Of a stretch of DNA of 64,000 nt, positions 40,720 through 49,129 are shown in pieces. Position 1 is the stretch's first letter, and every line of letters starts with the position of its first letter. The translations under genes and the position numbers were made by a program. The DNA comes from Verrucomicrobiaceae bacterium. Its GTDB lineage: Bacteria > Verrucomicrobiota > Verrucomicrobiia > Verrucomicrobiales > Verrucomicrobiaceae. Location: contig JAIXSY010000062.1 of NCBI GenBank assembly GCA_027484445.1, forward strand, positions 87,427 through 151,426, written 5' to 3'. The notes under the pieces were generated by a model that did no database searches, was not told where the DNA came from, and saw nothing but the letters and a program-made list of their open reading frames with translations.

Positions 40720-41094
40720 AGTCGTGAGTAGGGGGATGGTTCTTTGACAAAACTGACCTTAACTAAGACAAAGAAGCTTTGAGACATGGCTTTGTCAAAG
40801 TTTTTGTCTGATTTACTTGTTCACAGAGCTTCGTCACAGCCCAAAGAACGAGAAATGTCCATGTCTGAGGCTATTTTTGTCTAACCTCAGGTTGACACGC
40901 CGAATCGCGGCGTCTCGACCGATGCTCTGGCATCGCTCTTGTTCATCGACCCCTGGCTGGAGCAATGGAAAGTGTGGTCCCGTCTCGTGGGCGACAGGTT
41001 AGAGGGAACTCAGCTCAACTGCCTGAGTTTCGAAGCGGATCGTGCCAGTGTGCGGGTGGAGGATAGCTGCGATAGCCGTCCACCCCAAGCGCTT
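40720..41094 (-). other. 375-bp intergenic region upstream of the sigma factor gene
   Basis: The region lies between the start of the sigma factor gene and the stop of the FAD oxidoreductase gene, both on the minus strand. I find no gene with family features. It contains the palindrome CTTTGTCAAAG (40790-40800) and a related TTTGACAAA at about 40743, plus a CTGAGG/CCTCAG hairpin near 40865-40890. They may be operators or promoter elements for the sigma factor gene, but no clear -10 box sits at the right distance. Two short open frames (61 and 80 codons) look like chance. Confidence 0.35.
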
Positions 41095-42519
41095 TCACGA
41101 AGGTCGGCGAAGTTCCTTCAGCTTCGCTTCACTTTCTGCCCAGGGCACTTCATGCGGCAGGCGCTTCGACAGGGCAGCTAGAGCAGAGGTCACCCCCGCC
41201 GCTTCTCCCATGGCGACAGAATTGCCGGTCACTCGATAGCTTGCATGAGAAATGAAATCGCCGCTGATGCAGCGCCCGGCCATCATCAGGCCGTCCACAT
41301 CCTTTGCAATCAAGGCTCGCAGGGGCACATCGTAGGCCTTCACCTTGACTCCGCCGTTGTGGTAGGCCGCCGTTTTGTTGGCCTCTTGGCTGAGCGCGTG
41401 AATGTCCACGGGGAAGGTTGGGCGCACTACAGCATCGTCATACCTTGCCCCGGTGATGAGGTCGTCTTTGTTCATGACATAGCGGCCCCGGATGCGGCGG
41501 CCATCCCGCACGCCGATCTGTTCAGCCGTGGCGGCGATTTGCAGCCCTTCCCAAGGGCCACCCAGCTGACGCAGGCCGTTGACGATCTTATGCAGCTCGG
41601 CACGGGCCTGCACGGTCGCTTCCGTGATTTTGGCCGCATCAAAGCAGGGCACGCCATACTGATGGTTCATCATGACGAGCAGCAGATTGTCTCGCACCTG
41701 CCAGAGCGTTGGCTTGGAATAGGATGGGAAGTGCCCGGTGCTTTGAATGGCAGCGAGCAGCTGATTTTTGGCAATGCCATCGGCTTTGCTCGGGTCCGAC
41801 TTGTGGATGAAGGGAGCCAGAGCGTCAGCGTTTTTGCAGACCAGCAATGCATTGAGCGACATGGGCTGGCAGGGGCAGGCCTCGGCCTCGCCATACTCAA
41901 AACTACAGCCAGCTAGCGCGCCGAGGTCACCATCGCCCGTGGTGTCGATGAAAACAGGGGCTTGCCAGGCTTGGCGTCCGCTTTTTGACTCAGTCACCAG
42001 CGTGGTGAGGCGTCGGCCTTCGCGATAGGCGGCTGCCACACGCGTGTGCAGCTGAAAGGTGATGCCAGCTTCGACGAACATTTCCTCCAGCAGCAGCTTC
42101 ATGCCTTCGGGCTCGTAGCAGATGCTGTGCTTGCTCGTGCCACGGCGCAGGTCTCGTTCTTCTAGCCGTCTCAGCAGCTCTTGATTGAAGCCGGGTTTGT
42201 CAAAGTCGAGCAGGTAGCCTAGCAGGCCAGCGGTCCAAACGCCTCCGAGACAGCCGCGCCATTCGAACACGCGCACCTTGGCCCCTGCCCGAGCCGCAGT
42301 GATGGCAGCAGCGATGCCCGCTGGACCTGCACCACACACGATGACGTCCGCGTCCTTGACCAGGGGTAGATCGCGGGCCTGTTCATGAAAGCCACCGCCC
42401 GTCTCGCCGATGGTTTTTTCGACCTCGGCGGCTGACATCAGGGCTGGGGTGATCGCTGCGCTGGAAAACGCAGCACGCAGCAGGCTGCGACGTGGCAGGG
42501 GAACAGAGGAGGGGGGCAT
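41095..42519 (-). CDS. Exported FAD-dependent oxidoreductase
   Basis: 474 residues. The N terminus MPPSSVPLPRRSLLRAAFSSA has a twin-arginine-like motif, so the folded FAD protein is probably exported by Tat. The FAD-binding Rossmann motif VCGAGPAGIAAAITAARAG (about 61-79; GxGxxG) is followed by VFEWRGCLGGVWTAG. The middle has a DTTGDGDLGALAGC loop typical of the FAD_oxidored family of Verrucomicrobia/Planctomycetes, and the end has a SHASYRVTGNSVAMGEAAG C-terminal FAD block. Substrate unknown; often associated with carbohydrate degradation. It is monocistronic and divergent from the unknown exported protein at 42.6 kb. Confidence 0.85.
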   Translation of the reverse strand: MPPSSVPLPRRSLLRAAFSSAAITPALMSAAEVEKTIGETGGGFHEQARDLPLVKDADVIVCGAGPAGIAAAITAARAGAKVRVFEWRGCLGGVWTAGLLGYLLDFDKPGFNQELLRRLEERDLRRGTSKHSICYEPEGMKLLLEEMFVEAGITFQLHTRVAAAYREGRRLTTLVTESKSGRQAWQAPVFIDTTGDGDLGALAGCSFEYGEAEACPCQPMSLNALLVCKNADALAPFIHKSDPSKADGIAKNQLLAAIQSTGHFPSYSKPTLWQVRDNLLLVMMNHQYGVPCFDAAKITEATVQARAELHKIVNGLRQLGGPWEGLQIAATAEQIGVRDGRRIRGRYVMNKDDLITGARYDDAVVRPTFPVDIHALSQEANKTAAYHNGGVKVKAYDVPLRALIAKDVDGLMMAGRCISGDFISHASYRVTGNSVAMGEAAGVTSALAALSKRLPHEVPWAESEAKLKELRRPS

Positions 42520-42645
42520 AAGGATGAGAAAATCGCTGGCTCCTCGTCTCTTCTAGCCGACATCTCGTGGGCAAGCCCGAAACGCTCTTGAATATCGCCT
42601 TGGCGGAAACAGTTTAAGGAGAGTCCGCACGCAAGCCCACCCGCT

Positions 42646-43503
42646 ATGAAATCTGTTCTCCTTTTTGCCTCCATCCTGCTGGGGACGTCCAGCGCCTTTG
42701 CAGCGGTGGAGATCGACTTGAAAAAGTTCGGCGATAGCCTGGGCGGATGGAAGGCGAGGAAAGGCAAGGCGGCAGAGTATGAAATCTCGGAGGCTACCTA
42801 CCGCACCTATCAGCCGGAGTCTTCGCCTTCGCCCGATGGCGGCATCTTTGTGTCCGTGCGCATCGATCATGTGCGGAAAAAGCTGCTCGCTAGCGACGAT
42901 CACGCCAGCCTGGAACTCAGCTTTGCCGCAGACGGCACCTTGGTCACGGCACAAAGCAGCTTGGCCCTGCAAGGCCGCACCATCACCAGTGAGCTCATCA
43001 AGGGCGGTGCCTCTGCCTCGACCTCAGTGGCGGCTCCTTATGTGGACCGGGCGGTGAAGATCGGCACCGACCTCGTGGCAGATCTTTCTTCAAAGCTATT
43101 GCGAGAAAAAATCGTCGAGCCGGGTCGCGTGTCCTTTCCCGCTGCCATTCGGCATAACTACAATTTGCTCTATCAAGCGGTGAAAGCCAAGGCCGACGAG
43201 CCTGTGATGACCGATGCCAAGCCACCAGAAGCTTTGCCAGAAAAGCCCGGTGAGCCTGCCAAGCAGCCAGAGGCAAACTCTGCCCCCCCCGCCAACGCGC
43301 CTGAGGCAAATCGTCCGCAGAGCACCATGGTCGATCCAAAGACTGGCAAAACCGTGCCCCTGCCTGACGTGCAGGCCTACAATCCCAGCGGTGCGCCGAC
43401 CACGCCCATCCCGAACCATCCTTCGGTGCAAAAAGACCTCATCCGTGCGGGGGGGGAGGCCCTGAAGCTGGCGCGTGAAGTGGTGCGCCAAGAGGGCAAG
43501 TAG
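42646..43503 (+). CDS. Exported protein of unknown function with Pro-rich tail
   Basis: 285 residues with a leader ending about residue 20 (TSSAFA). Residues about 21-175 are a compact domain that opens VEIDLKKFGDSLGGWKARKGKAAEYEIS and contains GGIFVSVRIDHVR and LELSFAADGTLVTAQSS; I recognise no family. The rest is rich in Pro, Ala, Glu and Lys and includes a VDPKTGKTVPLPD element. It precedes araD by 60 bases on the same strand but with no clear functional link. Could be a periplasmic or outer-membrane-associated protein. Confidence 0.6.
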   Translation: MKSVLLFASILLGTSSAFAAVEIDLKKFGDSLGGWKARKGKAAEYEISEATYRTYQPESSPSPDGGIFVSVRIDHVRKKLLASDDHASLELSFAADGTLVTAQSSLALQGRTITSELIKGGASASTSVAAPYVDRAVKIGTDLVADLSSKLLREKIVEPGRVSFPAAIRHNYNLLYQAVKAKADEPVMTDAKPPEALPEKPGEPAKQPEANSAPPANAPEANRPQSTMVDPKTGKTVPLPDVQAYNPSGAPTTPIPNHPSVQKDLIRAGGEALKLAREVVRQEGK

Positions 43504-43563
43504 AGGAGCTTGCAAGTTCGCACCATTCCAGGCATTCAGGGAAGAACCCAGCCCTCCTCGACC

Positions 43564-44271
43564 ATGCTTTTGCCTGAACTCCGCACCCAGATTTGTGAAG
43601 CCAACCGCGCTCTCGTGCCCGCAGGGCTTGTGCGTCTGACCTGGGGAAATGTATCAGGAATCGATCGCGCCCGTGGCCTCTGGGGCATCAAACCCAGTGG
43701 CGTGGACTACGACGCGCTCCGGCCAGAGGACATCGTCCTCATGGACTTGGAGGGAAAGGTCGTCGAAGGCCACCTGCGCCCGTCTTCCGACACCAAAACG
43801 CATCTGCATCTCTACCGCGAGTTCGCTGAGATCGGTGGCATCACCCACACGCACAGCCTTTACGCCACCCTCTTTTCCCAGGCAGGGCGGGAGCTGCCCT
43901 GCTACGGCACCACGCATGCCGATCACTTTCACGGCACGGTCCCTGTGGTGCGGGCACTGACTCCAGAGGAAGTCGCGCAAGATTATGAGCACTTCACCGG
44001 CGTCGCCATCGTGGAGCGTTTGCGTGAACTCGGGCTACCTCCTTTGGAGATGCCAGCCATCCTACAGCAGCATCATGCTCCCTTTACCTTTGGCAAACAT
44101 GCCATGGATTCCGTGAACAACAGCATCGCCCTAGAAATGTGCGCGCAGATGGCGCTGGGCACTCTATCGCTGAATCCCACGCTCGGTCCGATCCCCGAGC
44201 ATATTTTGGAAAAGCATCACCTCCGCAAGCACGGTCCAGGTGCCTATTATGGCCAACCCGGCGCGCATTGA
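43564..44271 (+). CDS. araD: L-ribulose-5-phosphate 4-epimerase (class II aldolase family)
   Basis: 235 residues from ATG 43564, close to the 231 of the E. coli enzyme; a TTG upstream at 43510 is unlikely. Zinc ligands lie at the same positions as in E. coli AraD: His95 and His97 in THTHS and His171 in QQHHAPFTFG, with Asp76 in SSDTKTH. LTWGNVSG and KPSGVDY bind the phosphate. It interconverts L-ribulose 5-phosphate and D-xylulose 5-phosphate, linking arabinose catabolism to the pentose phosphate pathway. No araA or araB is in the window. It is convergent with the methyltransferase gene, with an 8-base gap. Confidence 0.93.
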   Translation: MLLPELRTQICEANRALVPAGLVRLTWGNVSGIDRARGLWGIKPSGVDYDALRPEDIVLMDLEGKVVEGHLRPSSDTKTHLHLYREFAEIGGITHTHSLYATLFSQAGRELPCYGTTHADHFHGTVPVVRALTPEEVAQDYEHFTGVAIVERLRELGLPPLEMPAILQQHHAPFTFGKHAMDSVNNSIALEMCAQMALGTLSLNPTLGPIPEHILEKHHLRKHGPGAYYGQPGAH

Positions 44272-44279
44272 GCACATCA

Positions 44280-44960
44280 TCAAGGCTTCTGCGGTGCTAG
44301 ACCGAAGAACATCATGTGCTGCCAGGGCAGCCCCTCAAACTCGCGCACCAGCTTCAGTCCGTTCACCTCCATTTCCTTCAGGATCTGTGCCTTGGACATT
44401 TTGTGTTCAGGCTTGATCGGCACGCTGTCATCCTCTGCCCGAAACTCGACCAGAACGATCACGCCCTCTGGTTTGAGCGCCTTCTTCATCGCCGTCAGCA
44501 TCGCCTCGGGGTGGGAGAACTCGTGGTAAACGTCCACGAGCAAAATCATGTCGCAGGACGCTTCGGGGAGCTTTGGATTGTCGAGCGCACCCACGATGGG
44601 CACGATGTTTTTCACCCCTTTCGCAGCGATGCGCTCATTCAGCATCAAGATCATCTCCGGCTGCACATCCACGGCATAGACCTTGCCAGTGTCACCCACG
44701 GCCTCGGCCATCGGCAGGGTGTGGTAGCCATTGCCACTGCCCATGTCACAGACCGCCATGCCTGGCTTCAGCCCCAGGTTGGCCCGCATCGTGGTTGCAG
44801 CCTCTTCGCGTTCGCGTTTGTGCCGCACCAGCCAGGCTGCACCCTGCCAATGCATCGTTTGGGCGATCACACGCCCCTGATACTCGCCAGGGGCCGAGGG
44901 CTGCTGGGCCAGAGATAGGGTGGCCAGCAGGAAGCAGGCGAAAAAAAGACGAAGACGCAT
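44280..44960 (-). CDS. Class I SAM-dependent methyltransferase with a signal peptide
   Basis: 226 residues from ATG 44960; the open frame continues to 45209 but would overlap pyrH. The N terminus MRLRLFFACFLLATLSLAQQ is a clear signal peptide. The mature part is a class I methyltransferase: SAM motif I VCDMGSGNGYHTLPMAEAVG, motif II KVYAVDVQPEM with the acidic residue, and motif post-III DMILLVDVYHEFSHPE. An export signal on a SAM enzyme is odd because SAM is not made in the periplasm; the leader may be a membrane anchor. Substrate unknown. It lies 65 bases downstream of the pyrH stop on the same strand. Confidence 0.82.
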   Translation of the reverse strand: MRLRLFFACFLLATLSLAQQPSAPGEYQGRVIAQTMHWQGAAWLVRHKREREEAATTMRANLGLKPGMAVCDMGSGNGYHTLPMAEAVGDTGKVYAVDVQPEMILMLNERIAAKGVKNIVPIVGALDNPKLPEASCDMILLVDVYHEFSHPEAMLTAMKKALKPEGVIVLVEFRAEDDSVPIKPEHKMSKAQILKEMEVNGLKLVREFEGLPWQHMMFFGLAPQKP

Positions 44961-45025
44961 GGTCAGATCAAACGCAGGAGCGACCCTAGAACCATCAAGG
45001 GAACCAGCGCCGATCTTTTTCCGCC

Positions 45026-45769
45026 TCACAGGCTGCCCGTGGCATTCACCAGGGTGCCGAGAGGCTCGCCAACCAACGCGCGGCGGATGTTGTCCGGCTC
45101 GTTCATGCTGAAGACCACGATGGGCATGTTGTTCTCTTGGCAAAGCGAGAAGGCCGTGGCGTCCATCACCTTCAGCTGCTTCGTCAGGCAGTCTTGGAAA
45201 CTCACGCACTCAAAGCGCTTCGCGGTCGGGTTCTTGGCGGGATCGCTGTCGTAGATGCCGTCCACTTTGGTGGCCTTGAAGACCACATCTGCACCGATCT
45301 CGCTCGCACGCAGCGCAGCAGTCGTATCGGTGGAGAAGAATGGGTTCCCTGTGCCTGCGGCAAAGATGACCACCCGGCCCAACTCCAAATGACGCATCGC
45401 ACGGCGGCGGATGAAGGGCTCAGAGACGTTTTTCATCTCAATCGCGCTTTGCACTCGCGTGGGCACATCAATCGCCTCCAGCATGCTTTGCAGCGCCAGG
45501 GAATTCATCACTGTCGCCAACATGCCCATGTAGTCCGCAGTCGTGCGCTCCATGCCTTTGTTGCTGGCAGACACACCACGCCAGAAATTGCCACCCCCGA
45601 CGACGAGAGCGATTTCCAAGCCCGTTTGATGCGCTGCTTTGATCTGCGCCGCCATGTCTTCGACGATGGGGGGACTGATGTTGTCCGTGCTGCCCGGCTC
45701 TCGAAGAGCCTCGCCACTGAGTTTGAGAAGAACGCGCCTAAATTTCCGGTTGCTGTTGGAATCGCCCAT
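45026..45769 (-). CDS. pyrH: UMP kinase
   Basis: 247 residues with the amino acid kinase fold: LLKLSGEAL near the N terminus, VVGGGNFWRG, ADYMGMLATVMNSLAL, FAAGTGNPFFSTDTTAALRA (nucleotide site), ATKVDGIYDSDP and a C-terminal MPIVVFSMNEP. It phosphorylates UMP to UDP in pyrimidine metabolism. In many bacteria it adjoins tsf and frr, but here its neighbours are a methyltransferase and a divergent Nudix gene. No clear operon partner. Confidence 0.96.
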   Translation of the reverse strand: MGDSNSNRKFRRVLLKLSGEALREPGSTDNISPPIVEDMAAQIKAAHQTGLEIALVVGGGNFWRGVSASNKGMERTTADYMGMLATVMNSLALQSMLEAIDVPTRVQSAIEMKNVSEPFIRRRAMRHLELGRVVIFAAGTGNPFFSTDTTAALRASEIGADVVFKATKVDGIYDSDPAKNPTAKRFECVSFQDCLTKQLKVMDATAFSLCQENNMPIVVFSMNEPDNIRRALVGEPLGTLVNATGSL

Positions 45770-45852
45770 GAATGGTGTGAATTGGCAGCGTCATACATGA
45801 GCCACACCTCCCTGCAAAGACAATTGTGGCGCGTTCGTGACCTCTCGGCAGC

Positions 45853-46389
45853 ATGACAGGCATGGAGCACCCATTCCAGCATTGTTCAGCCTGCGGCTCA
45901 CCTCAGCTGGAGGCACGCAGTTCACGCGAGTGGGTCTGTGCAGCTTGCGGCTATCGACACTTCGTCACCCCCATTCCTGCAGCCTGTGCCCTCATCACCG
46001 ATTCCGCAGGTCGGCTGCTCATCATCCGTCGCGCCCACGAGCCCGGCCTTGGCCTCTGGGGCCTACCCGGCGGTGTCATCGAAGGCGGCGAAACAGGCGA
46101 GCAAGCCTGTGCCCGCGAAGTGTGGGAGGAGGTCGGCCTCCAAGTGCCGGCTGACGATTTCCAGCATCTCACTTCTTTGCCAAACCACTACCTCTTCCAA
46201 GGCTTTGTCTGGCCCACCCTCGACCTCTTTTACACAGCTCGCATCTCCGACTTCAGCACCGTCATGCCCGCTGCCGCCGAAGTCTCCGAATGGGCCGCCC
46301 TTCCGCTCGATCAAATTCCCCTCGACGCCTTCGCCTTCCCCTCCAACGCCGAAGCCGTCCGCGTGCTACGCGCTGGAAAGCCATTTTGA
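45853..46389 (+). CDS. Nudix hydrolase with N-terminal zinc ribbon
   Basis: 178 residues. A zinc ribbon (CSACG ... CAACGY, about 11-36) precedes the Nudix domain. The Nudix box is complete: GGVIEGGETGEQACAREVWEEVGL. This arrangement resembles NADH pyrophosphatase (NudC) and related enzymes, but the substrate could be another nucleoside diphosphate derivative. Cytoplasmic. The ATG overlaps nothing and is 83 bases from the divergent pyrH start. Confidence 0.9.
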   Translation: MTGMEHPFQHCSACGSPQLEARSSREWVCAACGYRHFVTPIPAACALITDSAGRLLIIRRAHEPGLGLWGLPGGVIEGGETGEQACAREVWEEVGLQVPADDFQHLTSLPNHYLFQGFVWPTLDLFYTARISDFSTVMPAAAEVSEWAALPLDQIPLDAFAFPSNAEAVRVLRAGKPF

Positions 46390-46460
46390 GGGAACGCGCT
46401 GCACTTGTAGAGTGAAAAATTCGGCTGGTCAGGGCTGGGGGCTTTTGCTCAGAGTAGAGC

Positions 46461-47231
46461 ATGGCATCCCCTCTTTTTGATCTTTCAGGCAAGTGCGCAC
46501 TCGTCACGGGTGGCAGTCGTGGTTTAGGAAAGGCGATGGCGCGTGGCTTTGCCGAGGCAGGTGCAGATGTGATGATCTCCAGTCGCAACGCCGATGAGCT
46601 GCGCGCCGCAGCAGCGGAGATCGGGGAAGGACTGTCGGTGAAGGTGGAGTGGATGGCGGCTGACATGGCAGATCGGGCACAAGTACGGGCTTTGGCAGCG
46701 GAGGCGGAAGTACGGCTGGGGCGGGTGGACATCTTGGTGAACAATGCAGGCATCAATAACCCACAGGCGATCGATGAGATCACGGATGAGGTCTGGGATC
46801 GGAATGTGGAGGTGGACCTGACCAGCGTGATGGGACTGACGCGTGCTTTGGTGCCTGGCATGAAGGCGCGGCGCTGGGGGCGTATCCTCCACATCTCTAG
46901 TGTGCTAGGCGTGGGGGGACGGCTGAAGCGCAACGTGTACTGCGCCTGCAAGGCGGCATTGATCGGGTTGGCTCGGGCGAGTGCGCTGGACTTGGGTCCT
47001 TATGGCATCACGGTGAATTGCCTCTGTCCGGGGCCTTTTCTCACCGACATGCCGGGGAAGCTGCTGAACGATGAAGAAAAGAAATACTTCGCTGACCGCA
47101 CGGCGCTGAAGCGCTGGGCGGCTCCGCGGGAGCTCGTGGGGCCGGCACTGATGTTGGCGAGCGAGGCTGGCAGCTACATCACGGGCGAGGCACTGGTGGT
47201 GGATGGCGGCGCAGCAGTGAACACGCTGTAA
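46461..47231 (+). CDS. Short-chain dehydrogenase/reductase
   Basis: 256 residues of the classical SDR type. Cofactor motif TGGSRGLG (about 16-23), NNAG (about 94-97), the catalytic Ser in HISSVLG, and YCACK as the YxxxK catalytic pair. The C-terminal SYITGEALVVDGGAAVN is typical of this class. The segment SRNADEL after the cofactor loop favours NADP(H). The nearest relatives by motif are 3-oxoacyl-ACP reductase or gluconate 5-dehydrogenase-like enzymes; the substrate is not clear. It stands alone, 71 bases after the Nudix gene. Confidence 0.9.
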   Translation: MASPLFDLSGKCALVTGGSRGLGKAMARGFAEAGADVMISSRNADELRAAAAEIGEGLSVKVEWMAADMADRAQVRALAAEAEVRLGRVDILVNNAGINNPQAIDEITDEVWDRNVEVDLTSVMGLTRALVPGMKARRWGRILHISSVLGVGGRLKRNVYCACKAALIGLARASALDLGPYGITVNCLCPGPFLTDMPGKLLNDEEKKYFADRTALKRWAAPRELVGPALMLASEAGSYITGEALVVDGGAAVNTL

Positions 47232-47311
47232 AAAATGACCCTTGGCTGTGTTCTCGAATTCGAGGATGAATGCGGGCCGCATGGATTGGGAATGATTCAC
47301 TTCTGCTTCAC

Positions 47312-47686
47312 ATGTCTTTTGAAACACTCTTGATCGTTTTCGCGCTCCTCGTGCTAGGTTGGATCTTCGTCTTGGTGAAATACCGGAAGTCATCGCCAAT
47401 TTGCCAAAGGCGACAGCAGTCCTCGGGGAGTCATGCGGGCGACTCTTCCTCAGGGTCTGGCTACATCCCCACTGGCTTGGAGACGCAGATTGGCACTTTG
47501 GATCGGGGGGAAGGTGTGGATCGCGGTTCAAGCGCTTCCGTGTCTCAGGATGCTGGAGACAAAAGCTGGTTTGGCGGTTTCGGATGGGGTGCTGATCGTG
47601 GCAGCAGTGGTGGGTCGGATGATTCCTGGGGCAGTGATGGCGGGGATTGCGGTGGGGATGGAGGTGGCGGTGGTGGCGGGGATTGA
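47312..47686 (+). CDS. Small single-span membrane protein with Gly/Ser/Asp-rich tail
   Basis: 124 residues from ATG 47312; the frame is open to 47270. One N-terminal membrane segment (LLIVFALLVLGWIFVLV) is followed by a basic stretch (KYRKS), then a long Ser/Gly-rich region that ends in WGSDGGDCGGDGGGGGGGD. The pattern of a membrane anchor plus a terminal Gly-rich tail is common in bacterial hypothetical proteins and gives no function. It might be a surface or secretion-associated small protein. The stop codon precedes the GT4 gene by 164 bases. Confidence 0.5.
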   Translation: MSFETLLIVFALLVLGWIFVLVKYRKSSPICQRRQQSSGSHAGDSSSGSGYIPTGLETQIGTLDRGEGVDRGSSASVSQDAGDKSWFGGFGWGADRGSSGGSDDSWGSDGGDCGGDGGGGGGGD

Positions 47687-47850
47687 GTGCCAGATCACCA
47701 GTGCTGGCGGATCTGGCCTCATGGGGAAAGGTCTGTTGCCACTTGCAGTGGGCGTGGTTCATCGCTGATTGTCTTGCTTTTGCCGAGCTCGTGCGCTGGT
47801 CTCCTCCAGGTGGATGTGAACTGCACGTGCGCTTTTTTACCTGTCTCTTC

Positions 47851-49125
47851 ATGCCGCTGGAATGTCACGAAACTGCTCCGCCCCCAGGTCAGAGGCTGCG
47901 AATACTGCTGCTGAACCAGTGCTTTTACCCGGATTCAGTGTCATCGGCGCAGCACCTCACGGATCTCGCGTTAGGCCTGGTGGAGGCAGGGCATGAGGTG
48001 GTGGCCGTCTCCTCCAGCCGTGGCTACGATGACCCGACACGGCGCTTTTCAGTGCGAGAAGAATGGCGAGGGGTGACGATCCATCGCATCTGGACACCTG
48101 GCCTAGGCAAGTCGGCCCGCTGGCGGCGGTTCGTCGATTTCGCGTCGTTTTGGCTGAGTGCGACGCTAATCTTGCTGCGGCTAGGGCGCTTTCATGTCAC
48201 GGTCTGCCTGACCTCGCCGCCACTCATTTCCACGCTGGGGCAAATCATGGCCCGGCTGCACGGTGGGGCCGTGGTGCCCTGGGTGATGGATCTGAATCCA
48301 GACGAAGCTGTGGCCGCAGGCTGGCTGCGCGAGGGAGCCCTGCCCGAAAGGATCATGTCCACTCTACAGCGCTGGAGCTTTGGCCAGGCGGCACGCATCG
48401 TGGTGCTGGATCGGTTCATGGCACAGCGTTTGCGGGCCAAGGGCGTGCCTGAGGATGTGCTGCACATTGATGCGCCCTGGTCACACGACGATGCGGTGCG
48501 CTGGAGTGTGTCGGGCCGGGATGCCTTTCGTGCCCAGCATAGGCTCGCGGGGAAGTTTGTCGTCATGTACTCGGGCAATCACAGCCCGTGCCATCCGCTG
48601 GATTCAGTGCTGGAGGCAGCACTGCAGCTGCGGGCTCATCCGACGCTGCATTTCTTGTTTATCGGCGGCGGCAGTGAGCATGGCAAGGTGCGTGCTTTTG
48701 CCGAAAAGCATGCTTTGTCCAATGTGACGTGCCTGCCCTACCAGCCGAAAGACCACCTCTCCGCCTCCCTTTCAGCGGCAGATCTGCACCTCGTGGTCAT
48801 GGGGGCACCCTTTGTGGGCATGGTGCATCCGTGCAAGGTGTACAACATCCTCACCCTCGGCCTGCCCTTCCTCGGCATCGGGCCGGCGGAGTGTCATCTG
48901 GTCGATCTGGCGGCGCGGCTGTCCGACACGCGTTACGCACGCATCGGCCGCCATGGCGATGTTTCCGGGCTGGTGCAGGTGCTGGAAGAAGCGGCGTCCG
49001 CAGGGCCATTGCCACCCTCACCCCAGAGCCAGGCACTGGCGGCGGAGTTCTCACAGAGCCGCTTGCGCCCTCGGTTGATCGACGTGATTGCTGCGGCTGG
49101 CGGCACGGAGGCCGCGATGAATTGA
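47851..49125 (+). CDS. GT4-family glycosyltransferase
   Basis: 424 residues from ATG 47851 (MPLECHETAPPPGQRLR); the open frame to 47647 overlaps the preceding small gene. N-terminal domain: ILLLNQCFYPDSVSSAQHL, GHEVVAVSSSRGYDDP and RIWTP. C-terminal domain: VVMYSGNHSPCHPLDSVLEA, HFLFIGGGSEHGKV, and a donor-binding part around MVHPCKVYNILTLGLP. The fold and motifs are those of WcaI/WbuB-type L-fucosamine or glucosamine transferases. Cytoplasmic, for surface polysaccharide assembly. It begins a run of three polysaccharide genes; the next starts 4 bases later. Confidence 0.86.
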   Translation: MPLECHETAPPPGQRLRILLLNQCFYPDSVSSAQHLTDLALGLVEAGHEVVAVSSSRGYDDPTRRFSVREEWRGVTIHRIWTPGLGKSARWRRFVDFASFWLSATLILLRLGRFHVTVCLTSPPLISTLGQIMARLHGGAVVPWVMDLNPDEAVAAGWLREGALPERIMSTLQRWSFGQAARIVVLDRFMAQRLRAKGVPEDVLHIDAPWSHDDAVRWSVSGRDAFRAQHRLAGKFVVMYSGNHSPCHPLDSVLEAALQLRAHPTLHFLFIGGGSEHGKVRAFAEKHALSNVTCLPYQPKDHLSASLSAADLHLVVMGAPFVGMVHPCKVYNILTLGLPFLGIGPAECHLVDLAARLSDTRYARIGRHGDVSGLVQVLEEAASAGPLPPSPQSQALAAEFSQSRLRPRLIDVIAAAGGTEAAMN

Positions 49126-49129
49126 ATCC

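Noticed and set aside
40817..41181. Two short plus-strand frames (61 and 80 codons) in the intergenic region
   Set aside because: No family features, no ribosome binding site, and the second runs into the FAD oxidoreductase gene on the other strand.
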